Source: Flavobacterium kayseriense (GTDB lineage Bacteria > Bacteroidota > Bacteroidia > Flavobacteriales > Flavobacteriaceae). From it: a stretch of 64,000 bases of DNA. The position numbers were made by a program, and so were the translations under genes. The stretch covers positions 667,695 to 731,694 of the forward strand of contig NZ_JACRUI010000001.1 of the NCBI RefSeq assembly GCF_014305095.1, written 5' to 3'. Of this stretch, positions 53,264 to 64,000 are shown one piece after another. The notes below the pieces were generated by a model, which was not told the DNA's origin, made no database searches, and saw nothing but the letters and a program-made list of their open reading frames with translations. The number at the start of each line of letters is the position of its first letter. Position 1 is the first letter of the stretch.

Positions 53264-54478
53264 TTGTTACGTTTAAATTTTATAGGAAGCTTTGCGGCTC
53301 AAGGAAAGATCAAAAAAAGTTTTAGAAAAGCCAAGCAGTCGTATCTTAATCGAATACGTATTGCTGTTTCTGCTTTTTACTTTGGGATGGGTCTGTGTTT
53401 CGCTACCTGGGCAAGCCGAATTCCAGATATCAAAATGACCTTGGCGCTTAGTGATGCTGATCTGGGGAGTATTTTATTTGCGCTTCCAGTAGGGCAATTA
53501 GTGATGATGCCGTTCTCAGGAAAATTGGTTACTCGCTACGGTAGTCATCGTTTAGTAGTTTTTTCGGTTATCATGTACGCTATTTGCTTGTCTAATTTAG
53601 GGTTAGCTACTTCGGCTTGGCAACTAGCCTTCGGACTTTTTCTCTTTGGAATCTTCGGGAACATGAATAATATCGCGGTCAATACGCAAGGGGTGTATAC
53701 AGAGAAACTTTTTAATAAAACCATCATGGCATCTTTCCATGGTGTATGGAGTTTTGCTGGTTTTACGGGAGCACTTATTGGCTTAGCCATGCTTAAGTTC
53801 CAGTTAACTCCGCACGAGCATTTTTTAATCGTGGGTGCAATTGTAATTGCATTGGTGTTATTGAATTTTAAATTTTTAATCAAAGCCAAAGAACTACCTA
53901 AAATTGCCCAAAAAACAAAATTATTCTCTAAACCTGATGCAGCTTTACTCTGGCTTGGAGTGATAGGATTTGGCTGTATGGCCAGCGAAGGAATCATGTT
54001 TGACTGGAGCGGCGTTTATTTCAAGGACGTGGTTAAAGCGCCCGGTGAGCTAATCGTGTTGGGGTATATTTCATTCATGATTATGATGGCAACAGGACGC
54101 TTTTTAGGTGACGGAATGATTAATAGATTTGGTCGTAAAACCGTAGTACAGGTAGGTGGGATTTTGATTTCGACGGGGCTTTTTACAGCCGTATTTTTTC
54201 CGTATTTGATTCCGTCAACGATTGGATTCATGATCGTAGGGCTAGGCGTATCGACAATTGTTCCTACTCTATACAGTCTTGCGGGTAAACACCCAACCAT
54301 TCCCCCGGGCGAGGCACTTACGGCAGTATCGAGCGTTAGTTTCTTGGGGTTTTTACTAGGGCCACCAGTAATAGGTTACATAGCTGAACTTTTTGGACTG
54401 CGTTTTTCGTTTGCTTTTATTGGAGTATTCGGTATCGGGATCGCAGTTTTAGTTTCTCGTATTAAAGCAATTCGATAA
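53264..54478 (+). CDS. MFS transporter
   Basis: A 404-residue inner-membrane transporter with 12 predicted transmembrane segments. The MFS loop 2-3 motif is seen as GKLVTRYGSHR (about 86-96), and the equivalent in the second half as GDGMINRFGRK. It resembles the FucP/YbjJ-like branch of small-molecule or sugar transporters (N-terminus FYFGMGLCFATWASRIPDIK). The frame begins at a TTG; with the first 30 residues basic and polar, a later start is possible. It follows the Gfo/Idh/MocA gene by 178 bases on the same strand. The substrate is unknown. Confidence 0.9.
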   Translation: MLRLNFIGSFAAQGKIKKSFRKAKQSYLNRIRIAVSAFYFGMGLCFATWASRIPDIKMTLALSDADLGSILFALPVGQLVMMPFSGKLVTRYGSHRLVVFSVIMYAICLSNLGLATSAWQLAFGLFLFGIFGNMNNIAVNTQGVYTEKLFNKTIMASFHGVWSFAGFTGALIGLAMLKFQLTPHEHFLIVGAIVIALVLLNFKFLIKAKELPKIAQKTKLFSKPDAALLWLGVIGFGCMASEGIMFDWSGVYFKDVVKAPGELIVLGYISFMIMMATGRFLGDGMINRFGRKTVVQVGGILISTGLFTAVFFPYLIPSTIGFMIVGLGVSTIVPTLYSLAGKHPTIPPGEALTAVSSVSFLGFLLGPPVIGYIAELFGLRFSFAFIGVFGIGIAVLVSRIKAIR

Positions 54479-54520
54479 TTTTCTAGGAGCAGATAATTTC
54501 GTTTTTCAGATCATATTTGC

Positions 54521-54600
54521 ACCCGCTGTACGCAGTATCTTTTTATTTTGAGCTAAAAAACAGCTCAAAACAAAAAGGATACACGCTGCCATCGGGGCTA
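54521..54600 (-). repeat. Structured intergenic repeat, copy 5 (Flavo-1-like)
   Basis: On the minus strand it reads TAGCCCCGATGGCAGCG, then ATCCTTTTTG, an inner hairpin (TTTTGAGCTG with TAGCTCAAAA), and AAAAAGATACTGCGTACAGCGGG. The arms match copy 1. The rest of the 427-base gap between 54479 and 54905 holds no gene. Confidence 0.7.
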
Positions 54601-54905
54601 TTTCTCCCGTTTTTCAACACTTCAGATGGCATCAAAATAAATTTTAATTATTTTTCATCGAATTAATTTCCGAATAGTTTTTTTCTTACTTTAGCTATGC
54701 TAAGTGCAAGATTAAAAATTAGTTATACTTTTAAATACCATAGTATATCTGTTTGTGTGCACAATCGTTTTCGTTTCTCAAACTATTTTCCAAAACTCAT
54801 TTTCCCCAAAGAACAACCCAAGTCCCAAAAGCAATATTGGGACTAAATGCTTTTATGCGCTGGTCAAAAAAGTGTTGAAAAAAGGAATGTAAAAGCAATC
54901 AACAA

Positions 54906-57752
54906 ATGGTTTTTATGAGGAATGGTATTATTTCACTCTTTTTTATTTTTCAGTTTAGCTTCTTGCTAGCACAAAACACTAGTTCAGTTTCCGGTACTGT
55001 TCTAGATGCTAAAACGATGCAGCCTCTTGCATTTGTAGTCGTTAGTATGCAAAATACAAGTTTCACCCAAATTACTGAAAAAGAGGGTAAGTTTCTATTA
55101 ACAGCAATTCCTGCCGGTGAGCAACTACTACTTTTTCGAACCCAAAGTTATAAAGAAGCTTTATATACCGTAACCATCGTTGCAGGTGAATCCTTAGACT
55201 TGGGTGTCATTTTGCTCGAGGAAGATCAGTTTACAGACCAGCAAAATACCGTAGTGCGCTTGTTTGAAAATGACCTAACTGATGATAATAGCGGATCCGA
55301 AAGCACCTCTGGTTTACTGCAATCCTCCAGAGATGCTTTTCAGCAAGCCGCCGCATTCAATTGGGGACAAGCCCGCTTTAGGATTCGAGCTTTAGACAGC
55401 GAGAACGCCACCACAATGATTAACGGTGTTACTATGAACAAACTTTTTGATGGTAGGCCACAATGGGGCAATTGGGGCGGACTCAATGATGCGACCCGTA
55501 ATCAAGAATTTTCAGTGGGTACCGCACCCTCTGATTATACTTTTGGAGGCATCCTTGGTACACAAGAAATCAATACAAGAGCTTCTATTTACCGACCTGG
55601 AGCGCGTATCACTTTTTCAGGAACTAATACAAACTATACCTTGCGTATGATGGCTACCTATGCCTCAGGCAACAGCAATAGCGGTTGGTCGTACGTGCTA
55701 TCAGTAGGAAAGCGCTACGCGCAAGAAGGCTATTTTGATGGAACCAACTACGATGGGAACTCCTTTTTTGCCAGTGTCGAGAAAAAATTAAATGATAAAC
55801 ATGCCATTAATATTAGTGGTTTTTATACACCAAATACCCGAGGGAAGAATTCACCAAACACTGATGAGGTAACACAACTAACCTCTGAAACCTATAACTC
55901 CTACTGGGGGTACCAAAACGGTAAAAAGAGGAACGCTAGAGAAAAAACGATTGCTGAACCTATTATAATGCTCAATCATTACTATACGATTAATGATCGC
56001 ACTAGTCTTAATTCGAGCGTTATGTACCAATTTGGTAAAGTGGGGAACACCAATTTAGATTACCAAAATGCAAATAGCCCAGATCCAACTTATTTTAGAA
56101 AATTGCCAAGTTATTACAGTTCGCTTTTTGAACGCGATAAGGGAGAGTTTTCGGGCGCGTTTGTACCTGATTTTGAAAACGCTGAGAAAAGCCGAGTGGT
56201 ATTTTTAGCCAATTCACAAATAGATTGGGAGGCGATGTATCGTGCCAATCAAAATCCTGTGATAGGCAATAACGGTCAGATAACAGGATATGAGCCTGCG
56301 CAAAGTCGTTATGTTTTGTACGAAGATCGAACAGATGATCAAACAGTGGTTGCAAATTCAAATTTTAATTCACAACTCAATGACAACCTTATCATTAATG
56401 CGGGTGCTTCATTTAGGGACTTTAAATCGCACAACTATCAAAAAGTAGTAGACTTGTTGGGTGGTGCTTACTTTGAAGATATCGATGGTTTTTATAATGG
56501 AAACCAGTCACAATCTGATTTAAACAACCCCAATAGACAAGTAGTAGTAGGAGATGCTTACGGCTATAATTATAAATATGCAGCTAGGACACTTGATGCT
56601 TTTACTCAATTTAAATTCAGTTACAATACAGTCGATTTTTATGTGGCGCAGTCGTACAGTAATACAACCTATCAAAGAGAAGGCTTGTATAAAAACGGAA
56701 TTTATGAAACGATTTCTTTTGGGAAAAGTGATGCCGTAAATTTTGAGAATTTTGGTTTCAAAACCGGAATTACCTTTAAAATTTCAGGTAAAAAATCTTT
56801 AAATTTTAATGCGTCACACAGCACGAGAGCACCTACCATTAGAAATTCATTTCCTAATGCACGCTTAAACAATTCGATTATCGATGGGTTACAAAGTGAA
56901 GCGATAAATAGTCTAGACGCGACCTATGTGTTTCGCTCACCAAAACTAAAATCGAGAATAACGGCCTACTATTCTACCATAAAAAATGCAACACGAACTG
57001 CCTTTTATTATGCCGAAGGAATATTTGATAACGGAGCAGGTTATACTAACACGAATGGATTTGTAAGTCAAACTTTAACTAATTTGAATCGAAAAAACGT
57101 GGGAGCCGAATTGAGTTTTGAGTACCAAATGACAACTACTTTAAAAACGACATTCTCTGCTGCTTATGGTAAATTCACCTACGATAACAACCCTAATGTG
57201 AGTATTAGTAATGACGCCTTAGCCACAGTTGAAAATCCAAAACCTTATTTTGATTTTGGCACTGCACTATTAAAAAACTACAAACAAGCAGGTACACCAC
57301 AGCAAGCATATAGTCTAGGTCTTGAGTATCGTGATCCTAAATACTGGTGGATTGGGACCAATGCAAATTACCTAGCAGATACGTATATCGATGTTTCTCC
57401 CATTACAAGAACAAACAGTTTTTATACCAATCCAGCTAGTAGTTTCACCTTTCCTGAAGCCACTGAGGAACGTGCAGCTACCTTGCTAAAGCAAGAAAAA
57501 TTTGACCCTATACTTCTGGTAAATCTAATAGGAGGTAAGTCCTGGCGTATTAAAACGAAAACATTGGGCCTATTTGCTAGTGTGAATAATGTACTCGATT
57601 CTAAGTACAAGACAGGTGGTTATGAACAAGCTCGAAATGGTAATTTTAGACAATTAAACCAAGATGTTTCTAGCGGAACCCCCTCTTTTGGGAATAAATA
57701 TTTTTATGGGTACGGTCGAACCTATTTTGTTAATCTCTATTTCAGTTTTTAA
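54906..57752 (+). CDS. TonB-dependent receptor with carboxypeptidase-like domain
   Basis: A 948-residue outer-membrane receptor. After the signal peptide (cut near residue 22) comes a CarboxypepD_reg-like beta-sandwich (NTSSVSGTVLDAKTMQPLAFVVV, about 25-110), then a plug domain (about 130-230, with FNWGQARFRIRALDSENATTMINGV) and a 22-strand barrel ending YFVNLYFSF. The large size and extra domain are typical of Bacteroidota receptors that import oligosaccharides, peptides or siderophores. There is no SusD gene next to it, so it is not a standard SusC/D pair. The DUF5689 lipoprotein starts 16 bases downstream, probably its surface partner. Confidence 0.93.
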   Translation: MVFMRNGIISLFFIFQFSFLLAQNTSSVSGTVLDAKTMQPLAFVVVSMQNTSFTQITEKEGKFLLTAIPAGEQLLLFRTQSYKEALYTVTIVAGESLDLGVILLEEDQFTDQQNTVVRLFENDLTDDNSGSESTSGLLQSSRDAFQQAAAFNWGQARFRIRALDSENATTMINGVTMNKLFDGRPQWGNWGGLNDATRNQEFSVGTAPSDYTFGGILGTQEINTRASIYRPGARITFSGTNTNYTLRMMATYASGNSNSGWSYVLSVGKRYAQEGYFDGTNYDGNSFFASVEKKLNDKHAINISGFYTPNTRGKNSPNTDEVTQLTSETYNSYWGYQNGKKRNAREKTIAEPIIMLNHYYTINDRTSLNSSVMYQFGKVGNTNLDYQNANSPDPTYFRKLPSYYSSLFERDKGEFSGAFVPDFENAEKSRVVFLANSQIDWEAMYRANQNPVIGNNGQITGYEPAQSRYVLYEDRTDDQTVVANSNFNSQLNDNLIINAGASFRDFKSHNYQKVVDLLGGAYFEDIDGFYNGNQSQSDLNNPNRQVVVGDAYGYNYKYAARTLDAFTQFKFSYNTVDFYVAQSYSNTTYQREGLYKNGIYETISFGKSDAVNFENFGFKTGITFKISGKKSLNFNASHSTRAPTIRNSFPNARLNNSIIDGLQSEAINSLDATYVFRSPKLKSRITAYYSTIKNATRTAFYYAEGIFDNGAGYTNTNGFVSQTLTNLNRKNVGAELSFEYQMTTTLKTTFSAAYGKFTYDNNPNVSISNDALATVENPKPYFDFGTALLKNYKQAGTPQQAYSLGLEYRDPKYWWIGTNANYLADTYIDVSPITRTNSFYTNPASSFTFPEATEERAATLLKQEKFDPILLVNLIGGKSWRIKTKTLGLFASVNNVLDSKYKTGGYEQARNGNFRQLNQDVSSGTPSFGNKYFYGYGRTYFVNLYFSF

Positions 57753-57768
57753 ATTTAAATGTAGTGTT

Positions 57769-59121
57769 ATGAAAAATACAAAAGCTAAATTATATGTGTT
57801 GGTAATTAGTGCAGGGTTTTTTTGGAGCTGTGCCAGCGACGAAACTGCCATTCCTAAATTAGTGTGTTCGCAACCTGATTTTGTAGTAAATAAATCGGTT
57901 GAAGCAATTCAAAACAATGCCGCAGCAATCGTTGCTAAATACACTTATGATGATATTATAGAAGGATATGTAGTTTCGAGTGATGAAAACGGAAATTTTT
58001 TCAAAACTATTTCGCTTCAAACTTTGGCCACAGCCAATAAGCCAGCAATTGGTTTTAGTGTTCCAGTAGACGCTACTAATTTGTATGTAGATTATAGAGT
58101 AGGGAATAAGGTGTACGTTAAATTACTTAATCAATACACAGATATTAATTATGGTAGTTTACGTATTGGGAGTATTTACGTAAACTCGTACAACGAAGGA
58201 GCTGTGGGGAGGTTAACTCAAAACGACTATAAGAAGGTATTGAATGCCTCTTGTACCAATGTCAAAGAAGATGTTTTGGTTCGTTCCACGACGATTGGAG
58301 ATTTATTGAAAGACAGCAATTTAAATACATTGGTTGAGGTCTCAGGAGTACAATTTACAGAGGCAGCTGTTGGAAGGCATTATTTTGAAGAGTCAAATAA
58401 TATAGGAGGTGCAACCAACTGGAGTTTACTAGACAAAAACGGAAATCAAGTTATTTTTAGAACGAGTAGTTATGCTGATTTTTCTAAGAGTTTAGTTCCT
58501 AACGGTAGCGGAAAAGTAAGAGGAGTGTTGACAAAATTTGGTACCGATTATCAACTTGTGGCGCGATCCGAAAAAGATGTAGTGATGACAGGAACTAAGG
58601 CAACACCTTTTTTCGTGCAAAATTTTCAAACAGCAGTAGATAAATCAAATTTAAGTTTACCAGGTTGGACCAATATTGCGCAAAGCGGTACTCCCGTTTG
58701 GAAAGGAGGCGTTTACTCAGGTAACGGTTATGCTGAATTTGTAATCAGCGGAACAAAAGTAGTGTCGAATATAGCTTGGTTAATATCCCCTAAAATTGAT
58801 ATGGATACACACACAAATGAGGTGTTAACGTTTCGGGCAGCCCAACATCATTTAGATATTGACTCGCCACTAAATGCACTCGAAGTTTTAGTCTCGACTA
58901 ACTTTGATGGTCTAAATGTGACTAAAGCGACTTGGGTACCTCTTAAAGCTAACTTACCTACTCAAGCCACACCTTGGTACCAGTTTGTGGGTTCGGGAGG
59001 TATCGATTTGTCAAAATACACTGGCAAAATAAACATTGCTTTTAAGTATGTGGGATCTGGAAAAAACACCGCCTTAGATGGTGCTTTTCAGGTAGATGAT
59101 ATTCAGATTTTTGGTGATTAG
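57769..59121 (+). CDS. DUF5689 domain lipoprotein
   Basis: A 450-residue lipoprotein. I take the ATG at 57769, which gives a lipoprotein signal (MKNTKAKLYVLVISAGFFWSC, Cys near 21); an open frame upstream to 57664 overlaps the receptor gene and is not likely coding. The N-terminal half has the DUF5689 pattern (IIEGYVVSSDENGNFFKTI and VGNKVYVKLLN) with an OB-like fold; the C-terminal half (about 280-450) looks like a choice-of-anchor or MAM/jelly-roll domain (FQVDDIQIFGD at the end). Such proteins often sit beside TonB receptors in Flavobacteriaceae. Ligand binding at the cell surface is inference. Confidence 0.88.
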   Translation: MKNTKAKLYVLVISAGFFWSCASDETAIPKLVCSQPDFVVNKSVEAIQNNAAAIVAKYTYDDIIEGYVVSSDENGNFFKTISLQTLATANKPAIGFSVPVDATNLYVDYRVGNKVYVKLLNQYTDINYGSLRIGSIYVNSYNEGAVGRLTQNDYKKVLNASCTNVKEDVLVRSTTIGDLLKDSNLNTLVEVSGVQFTEAAVGRHYFEESNNIGGATNWSLLDKNGNQVIFRTSSYADFSKSLVPNGSGKVRGVLTKFGTDYQLVARSEKDVVMTGTKATPFFVQNFQTAVDKSNLSLPGWTNIAQSGTPVWKGGVYSGNGYAEFVISGTKVVSNIAWLISPKIDMDTHTNEVLTFRAAQHHLDIDSPLNALEVLVSTNFDGLNVTKATWVPLKANLPTQATPWYQFVGSGGIDLSKYTGKINIAFKYVGSGKNTALDGAFQVDDIQIFGD

Positions 59122-59170
59122 AAGTGTAGATGAAGGTAAAAAAAACAGAATGTATCTAAGGTGTATTTCC

Positions 59171-59178
59171 TATATTTG
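59171..59178 (+). promoter_or_regulatory. Candidate -7 promoter box (TATATTTG)
   Basis: It is a perfect TAnnTTTG match 23 bases before the FKBP start. No -33 TTG is at the usual distance. Confidence 0.45.
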
Positions 59179-59200
59179 TATTTTATTAAATAAAACAACT

Positions 59201-59668
59201 ATGAAATCTACATTAATTGCACTTGTTTCTTTATTATTTGTTTCTTGTTTTTCTGATAATACCATGCAGGAAACACAGCCAACAGATTACACTGCCCAAA
59301 ATGAGAAAGAAATCACAGATTACCTCACAGCTAAAAATTTAACAGCGGTAAAAAGCGACACAGGACTTTATTATATCATAAATGAACCAGGTACTGGATT
59401 AAAGCCAACGGCTAACTCTAATGTTACGGTGGCTTATAAAGGATATTTCACAAACGGAAATGTCTTTGATCAAAGTGATGCTGCAGGAATTTCTTTCGGT
59501 TTACAACAAGTAATCAAAGGTTGGACAGAAGGGATTCCGTATTTCAAAGAAGGAGGAAGTGGTGTTTTATTGATTCCGTCCTCTTTAGGTTATGGAAGTA
59601 GTACAAGAGGACCTATTCCAGGAGGTTCAGTACTTGTTTTTGATATTAAATTAATTAAGGTCAATTAA
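59201..59668 (+). CDS. FKBP-type peptidyl-prolyl isomerase lipoprotein
   Basis: A 155-residue lipoprotein. The ATG at 59201 gives the signal MKSTLIALVSLLFVSC (Cys at 16); the longer frame back to 59096 overlaps the preceding gene and is less likely. The FKBP domain (about 60-155) shows VTVAYKGYFTNGNVFDQSD, VIKGWTEGIPYFKEGG, LIPSSLGYGSS and VLVFDIKLIKV, with the active-site Asp, Trp and Tyr present. It speeds proline isomerisation in envelope proteins. It is the last gene before a bidirectional terminator. Confidence 0.93.
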   Translation: MKSTLIALVSLLFVSCFSDNTMQETQPTDYTAQNEKEITDYLTAKNLTAVKSDTGLYYIINEPGTGLKPTANSNVTVAYKGYFTNGNVFDQSDAAGISFGLQQVIKGWTEGIPYFKEGGSGVLLIPSSLGYGSSTRGPIPGGSVLVFDIKLIKVN

Positions 59669-59687
59669 AAAAGAATATCGATATAAA

Positions 59688-59727
59688 AGAGAAAGGCTGT
59701 CTAAATCTAGACAGCCTTTCTCTTTTT
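59688..59727. terminator. Bidirectional terminator between FKBP and GH97 genes
   Basis: A 14-bp stem (AGAAAGGCTGTCTA and its complement) with loop AATC has a T-tract on the right and an A-tract on the left. It lies between two converging genes and can serve both. Confidence 0.9.
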
Positions 59728-59738
59728 ATGAATAGTTT

Positions 59739-61904
<2,166 letters not shown>

Positions 61905-62134
61905 CTATAATTTTGCTCAAGGCAAAAGCTAGAAGGGTAAAAATACTTCGTTTCACTCTTTTAAGAGCTAATGTTTAAAAAATAGTAGGTCGGACGAGCT
62001 GTATTTAAACCACAAGTAATTGTATTGTAGTGTTTTGTGTTTTTTTTAAAGTAGTAAAATAGTAGGCGATTTAGAAAAAAACCTTTGTTTATTTTGTTTA
62101 TTTCTTCTGTTTTTGAGGACGGATTAACGATTAA

Positions 62135-63781
62135 CTAAAGTTCTGAACTACCAATTGAAATTAGTTTTGATTCAAATTCTTCTCGTGGACCTTTGGATTT
62201 GTTTTTTAGTAAAGAGCGATAATTGTAAATTGTAGAAACGGAATATCTTAAAAAAGTGGCAATTTTAGCGCTATCTTTTATACCCAAACGAATTAAGGCA
62301 ACAATACGTAATTCGGTATTTAGGAGTTCACCTTCCTTGAGTTGTGTTAATTCTTTGTCAATCAATAGCGATTCAAATTGTATTATAAAATCGGGAAACA
62401 ATTGCAAAAAGGTGCGATCGAAGTTGTTGTAAAACTCGGTTAGTTCTTCTGTAATAAATTGTTTAGACTGTACGGCATCTAGTAGCTGATTCATTTTGCC
62501 TGCAGTAGCCATCACATTGAGTTTTTTGCGATATCCTTCTAACTTTGCGATATAATCAGAACATTGGTCCATGTACCTACCAATGTAAATTTCTTTTATT
62601 CGGTTTGTTTCCGCAAGATTATTATTGGTCTCATTCAACATTAAGTTAGTTGATTGTAAGGTAGTATTAAGGACAACTAATTGCTGGTTGGCGATATGAA
62701 TTTCTTTTTGTGCTGCTTTTAGCTGCTTCATTTGCTTGAAAAGTTGGAATAAAGCAATTAATAGAATTACAGTTAGAATGCTCAGACAAACTAAAAACAC
62801 AACGAGTTGTTTTTTATTGGTTTCATTTTGCTGCTGATAGGCACCGCTAATTATAGGTAGCATTTTAGAAATTTCGTAAGTGCGTAATCTTGCATTACAA
62901 AACAAAGCATCTTCTAAGGAGCGCTGAATATAAAGATAGGCCCGGTCTATATCTCCTTCCTCGTACAAGAGGAACGCCAAGTTACGCAGGGAAATATTTT
63001 CCTTTTTTGAATTCTGTAAATCAGAAATAGCCGAAATGATCAGCCATTTTTTCTGTTCCTCACGATTCCCTTTTTTTTGATAAATAGTCGAAATGATATA
63101 AGCAAAAACAGCTCGGTTAGGGTCGTCTAATTTTAGAGATTCAAAGGGAACTTTTAAATAGAGGATGGCTTGATCGTAAACTCCTTTTTCTATTAGTGCT
63201 TCGGATGTATTTATCGTGTATTCATTTGTTTGCTTTTTAACATAAATCAATGCTGAATCTCGGTATTTCTTTACCAAGGATAAATAGTTGTTTTTTTCAT
63301 AATTCGAACTAGCATAGTCTGCCATGTAGCCGTAAATACTACGATTGATATTGTAGTAGGCGCCTTTTAACCCAGGGCTTTTGTCCACTGTTTTTGTAGA
63401 GAGAATATCAATAGCCTCCTTGTACATTCCTAGCGTTCCCATTATAGAGGCTAGGTCTAAATAGGATTGGTTTGTTGTGTTAAAATCATTTATTTTTAGG
63501 GCTATAGCAACATTTTTTCGTGCATATGCAAGAGCTGAATCTGATTTGTACAAACGATATTCCTCGTAAAGTAGTCGAGAAAGGATTTGTTTTTCGGTTT
63601 CAGTTGCGCTGGAATTAAATTGTTTTTTTAGAGCAGCTATTTGTGCTTCTTTTTGCGTTGTATACTGCCCTATATTTGCAATTGTTTGATCTAGTTCTTG
63701 CAATAAAGCAGTTGTATTGTCTTGGGACAAAACGATTGTGGGAAAAAATAAAATTAAAATAACTAGTAGCAAGCGATTCAT
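62135..63781 (-). CDS. DUF6377 / SusR-like TPR transcription regulator
   Basis: A 548-residue regulator. A signal-like N-terminus and a TPR sensor half (about 30-300) are followed by one transmembrane helix (about 322-346), a coiled coil and a C-terminal DUF6377 DNA-binding domain. The helix-turn-helix reads ELRIVALIRLGIKDSAKIATFLRYSVSTIYNYRS at about 490-523. This is the architecture of SusR, the maltose/starch-sensing regulator of Bacteroides, which spans the inner membrane. It lies upstream of the GH97 gene on the same strand (281 bases). The target and ligand here are inferred. The 219 bases beyond its start, to the window end, show no gene; a TAACTTTG box lies at 63885. Confidence 0.9.
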   Translation of the reverse strand: MNRLLLVILILFFPTIVLSQDNTTALLQELDQTIANIGQYTTQKEAQIAALKKQFNSSATETEKQILSRLLYEEYRLYKSDSALAYARKNVAIALKINDFNTTNQSYLDLASIMGTLGMYKEAIDILSTKTVDKSPGLKGAYYNINRSIYGYMADYASSNYEKNNYLSLVKKYRDSALIYVKKQTNEYTINTSEALIEKGVYDQAILYLKVPFESLKLDDPNRAVFAYIISTIYQKKGNREEQKKWLIISAISDLQNSKKENISLRNLAFLLYEEGDIDRAYLYIQRSLEDALFCNARLRTYEISKMLPIISGAYQQQNETNKKQLVVFLVCLSILTVILLIALFQLFKQMKQLKAAQKEIHIANQQLVVLNTTLQSTNLMLNETNNNLAETNRIKEIYIGRYMDQCSDYIAKLEGYRKKLNVMATAGKMNQLLDAVQSKQFITEELTEFYNNFDRTFLQLFPDFIIQFESLLIDKELTQLKEGELLNTELRIVALIRLGIKDSAKIATFLRYSVSTIYNYRSLLKNKSKGPREEFESKLISIGSSEL

Positions 63782-64000
63782 TAAACCTAAATTAAAGTAG
63801 TGTAAAAATAGATAAAATAATGTACTATTAGTTTGTATAAACCTACTCTTTATTCGAGTTAAGAAGATTGGTAATTATGTAATTTAACTTTGGTTGAGAT
63901 TATGAAATGTGCGGCTAACGCTTTAAAAATAAATAATAGTTTCATTTATGTTAATAAAAATGCATAAATTACATAAGTCACTTACAAATTATTAAATTTG

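Noticed and set aside
57664-57768. Upstream extension of the DUF5689 gene
   Set aside because: It overlaps the receptor gene by 89 bases, and the ATG at 57769 gives a proper lipoprotein signal.
59096-59200. Upstream extension of the FKBP gene
   Set aside because: It overlaps the DUF5689 stop; the ATG at 59201 yields a clean lipoprotein signal and a promoter-like box lies just before it.
63902-63970. Short plus-strand ORF near the window end
   Set aside because: Only about 21 codons, with no family likeness; the bases are probably the leader of a gene beyond the window.

Overview
The window is AT-rich chromosomal DNA of a member of the Bacteroidota, most probably a Flavobacterium or close relative in the Flavobacteriaceae. 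The signs are an atpA-atpG pair with the expected neighbours, TonB-dependent receptors, DUF4292 and DUF2452 proteins, a GH97 glucosidase beside a DUF6377 (SusR-like) regulator, TAnnTTTG-type -7 boxes, few Shine-Dalgarno sequences and several TTG or GTG starts. The species cannot be fixed from the sequence alone.

Layout. 0-10 kb is a housekeeping block on the + strand: the tail of atpH, atpA, atpG, a GNAT acetyltransferase, a lipid-linked sugar flippase, dUTPase, a sugar nucleotidyltransferase, a TPR protein, a DUF4292 lipoprotein and an EnvC-like factor. 10-19.3 kb holds a deacetylase lipoprotein pair, a TonB receptor, a cytochrome c with a PQQ-type sugar dehydrogenase, a TPR sensor kinase and DUF2452. 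19.7-25.7 kb is a minus-strand accessory block: an HNH protein, a methyltransferase-HIT fusion, a NUDIX hydrolase, and a large PLD / SF2 helicase / DUF3427 / S24 fusion. It looks like a genome-defence or DNA-damage cluster. 26.3-29.1 kb holds an amidase, structured repeats, a GIY-YIG gene and scars of tRNA-Asn 3' ends.

29.1-47.1 kb is an integrated element of about 18 kb, bounded by a 47-bp direct repeat of the 3' part of tRNA-Asn. It has a tyrosine integrase, an excisionase-like HTH protein, a candidate replication initiator, an AAA ATPase and DUF3871 core. Its cargo is a type III restriction-modification operon with a RhuM gene between mod and res, followed by an Abi_2 gene, plus RadC-like, XRE, DUF805 and TPR genes. 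Both ends carry matching pairs of 11-bp direct repeats, which look like integrase arm sites. No relaxase or conjugation gene is present.

47.3-54.5 kb returns to core genes: RseP, an old yellow enzyme, a Gfo/Idh/MocA oxidoreductase and an MFS transporter. These surround a 2.1-kb gene-free repeat field that ends in an exact 93-bp-period array running into the oxidoreductase start. 54.9-63.8 kb is a uptake and glucan-use region: a TonB receptor, a DUF5689 lipoprotein, an FKBP isomerase, a GH97 enzyme and a SusR-like regulator. A structured intergenic repeat family (possibly Flavo-1 RNA) occurs five times across the window.
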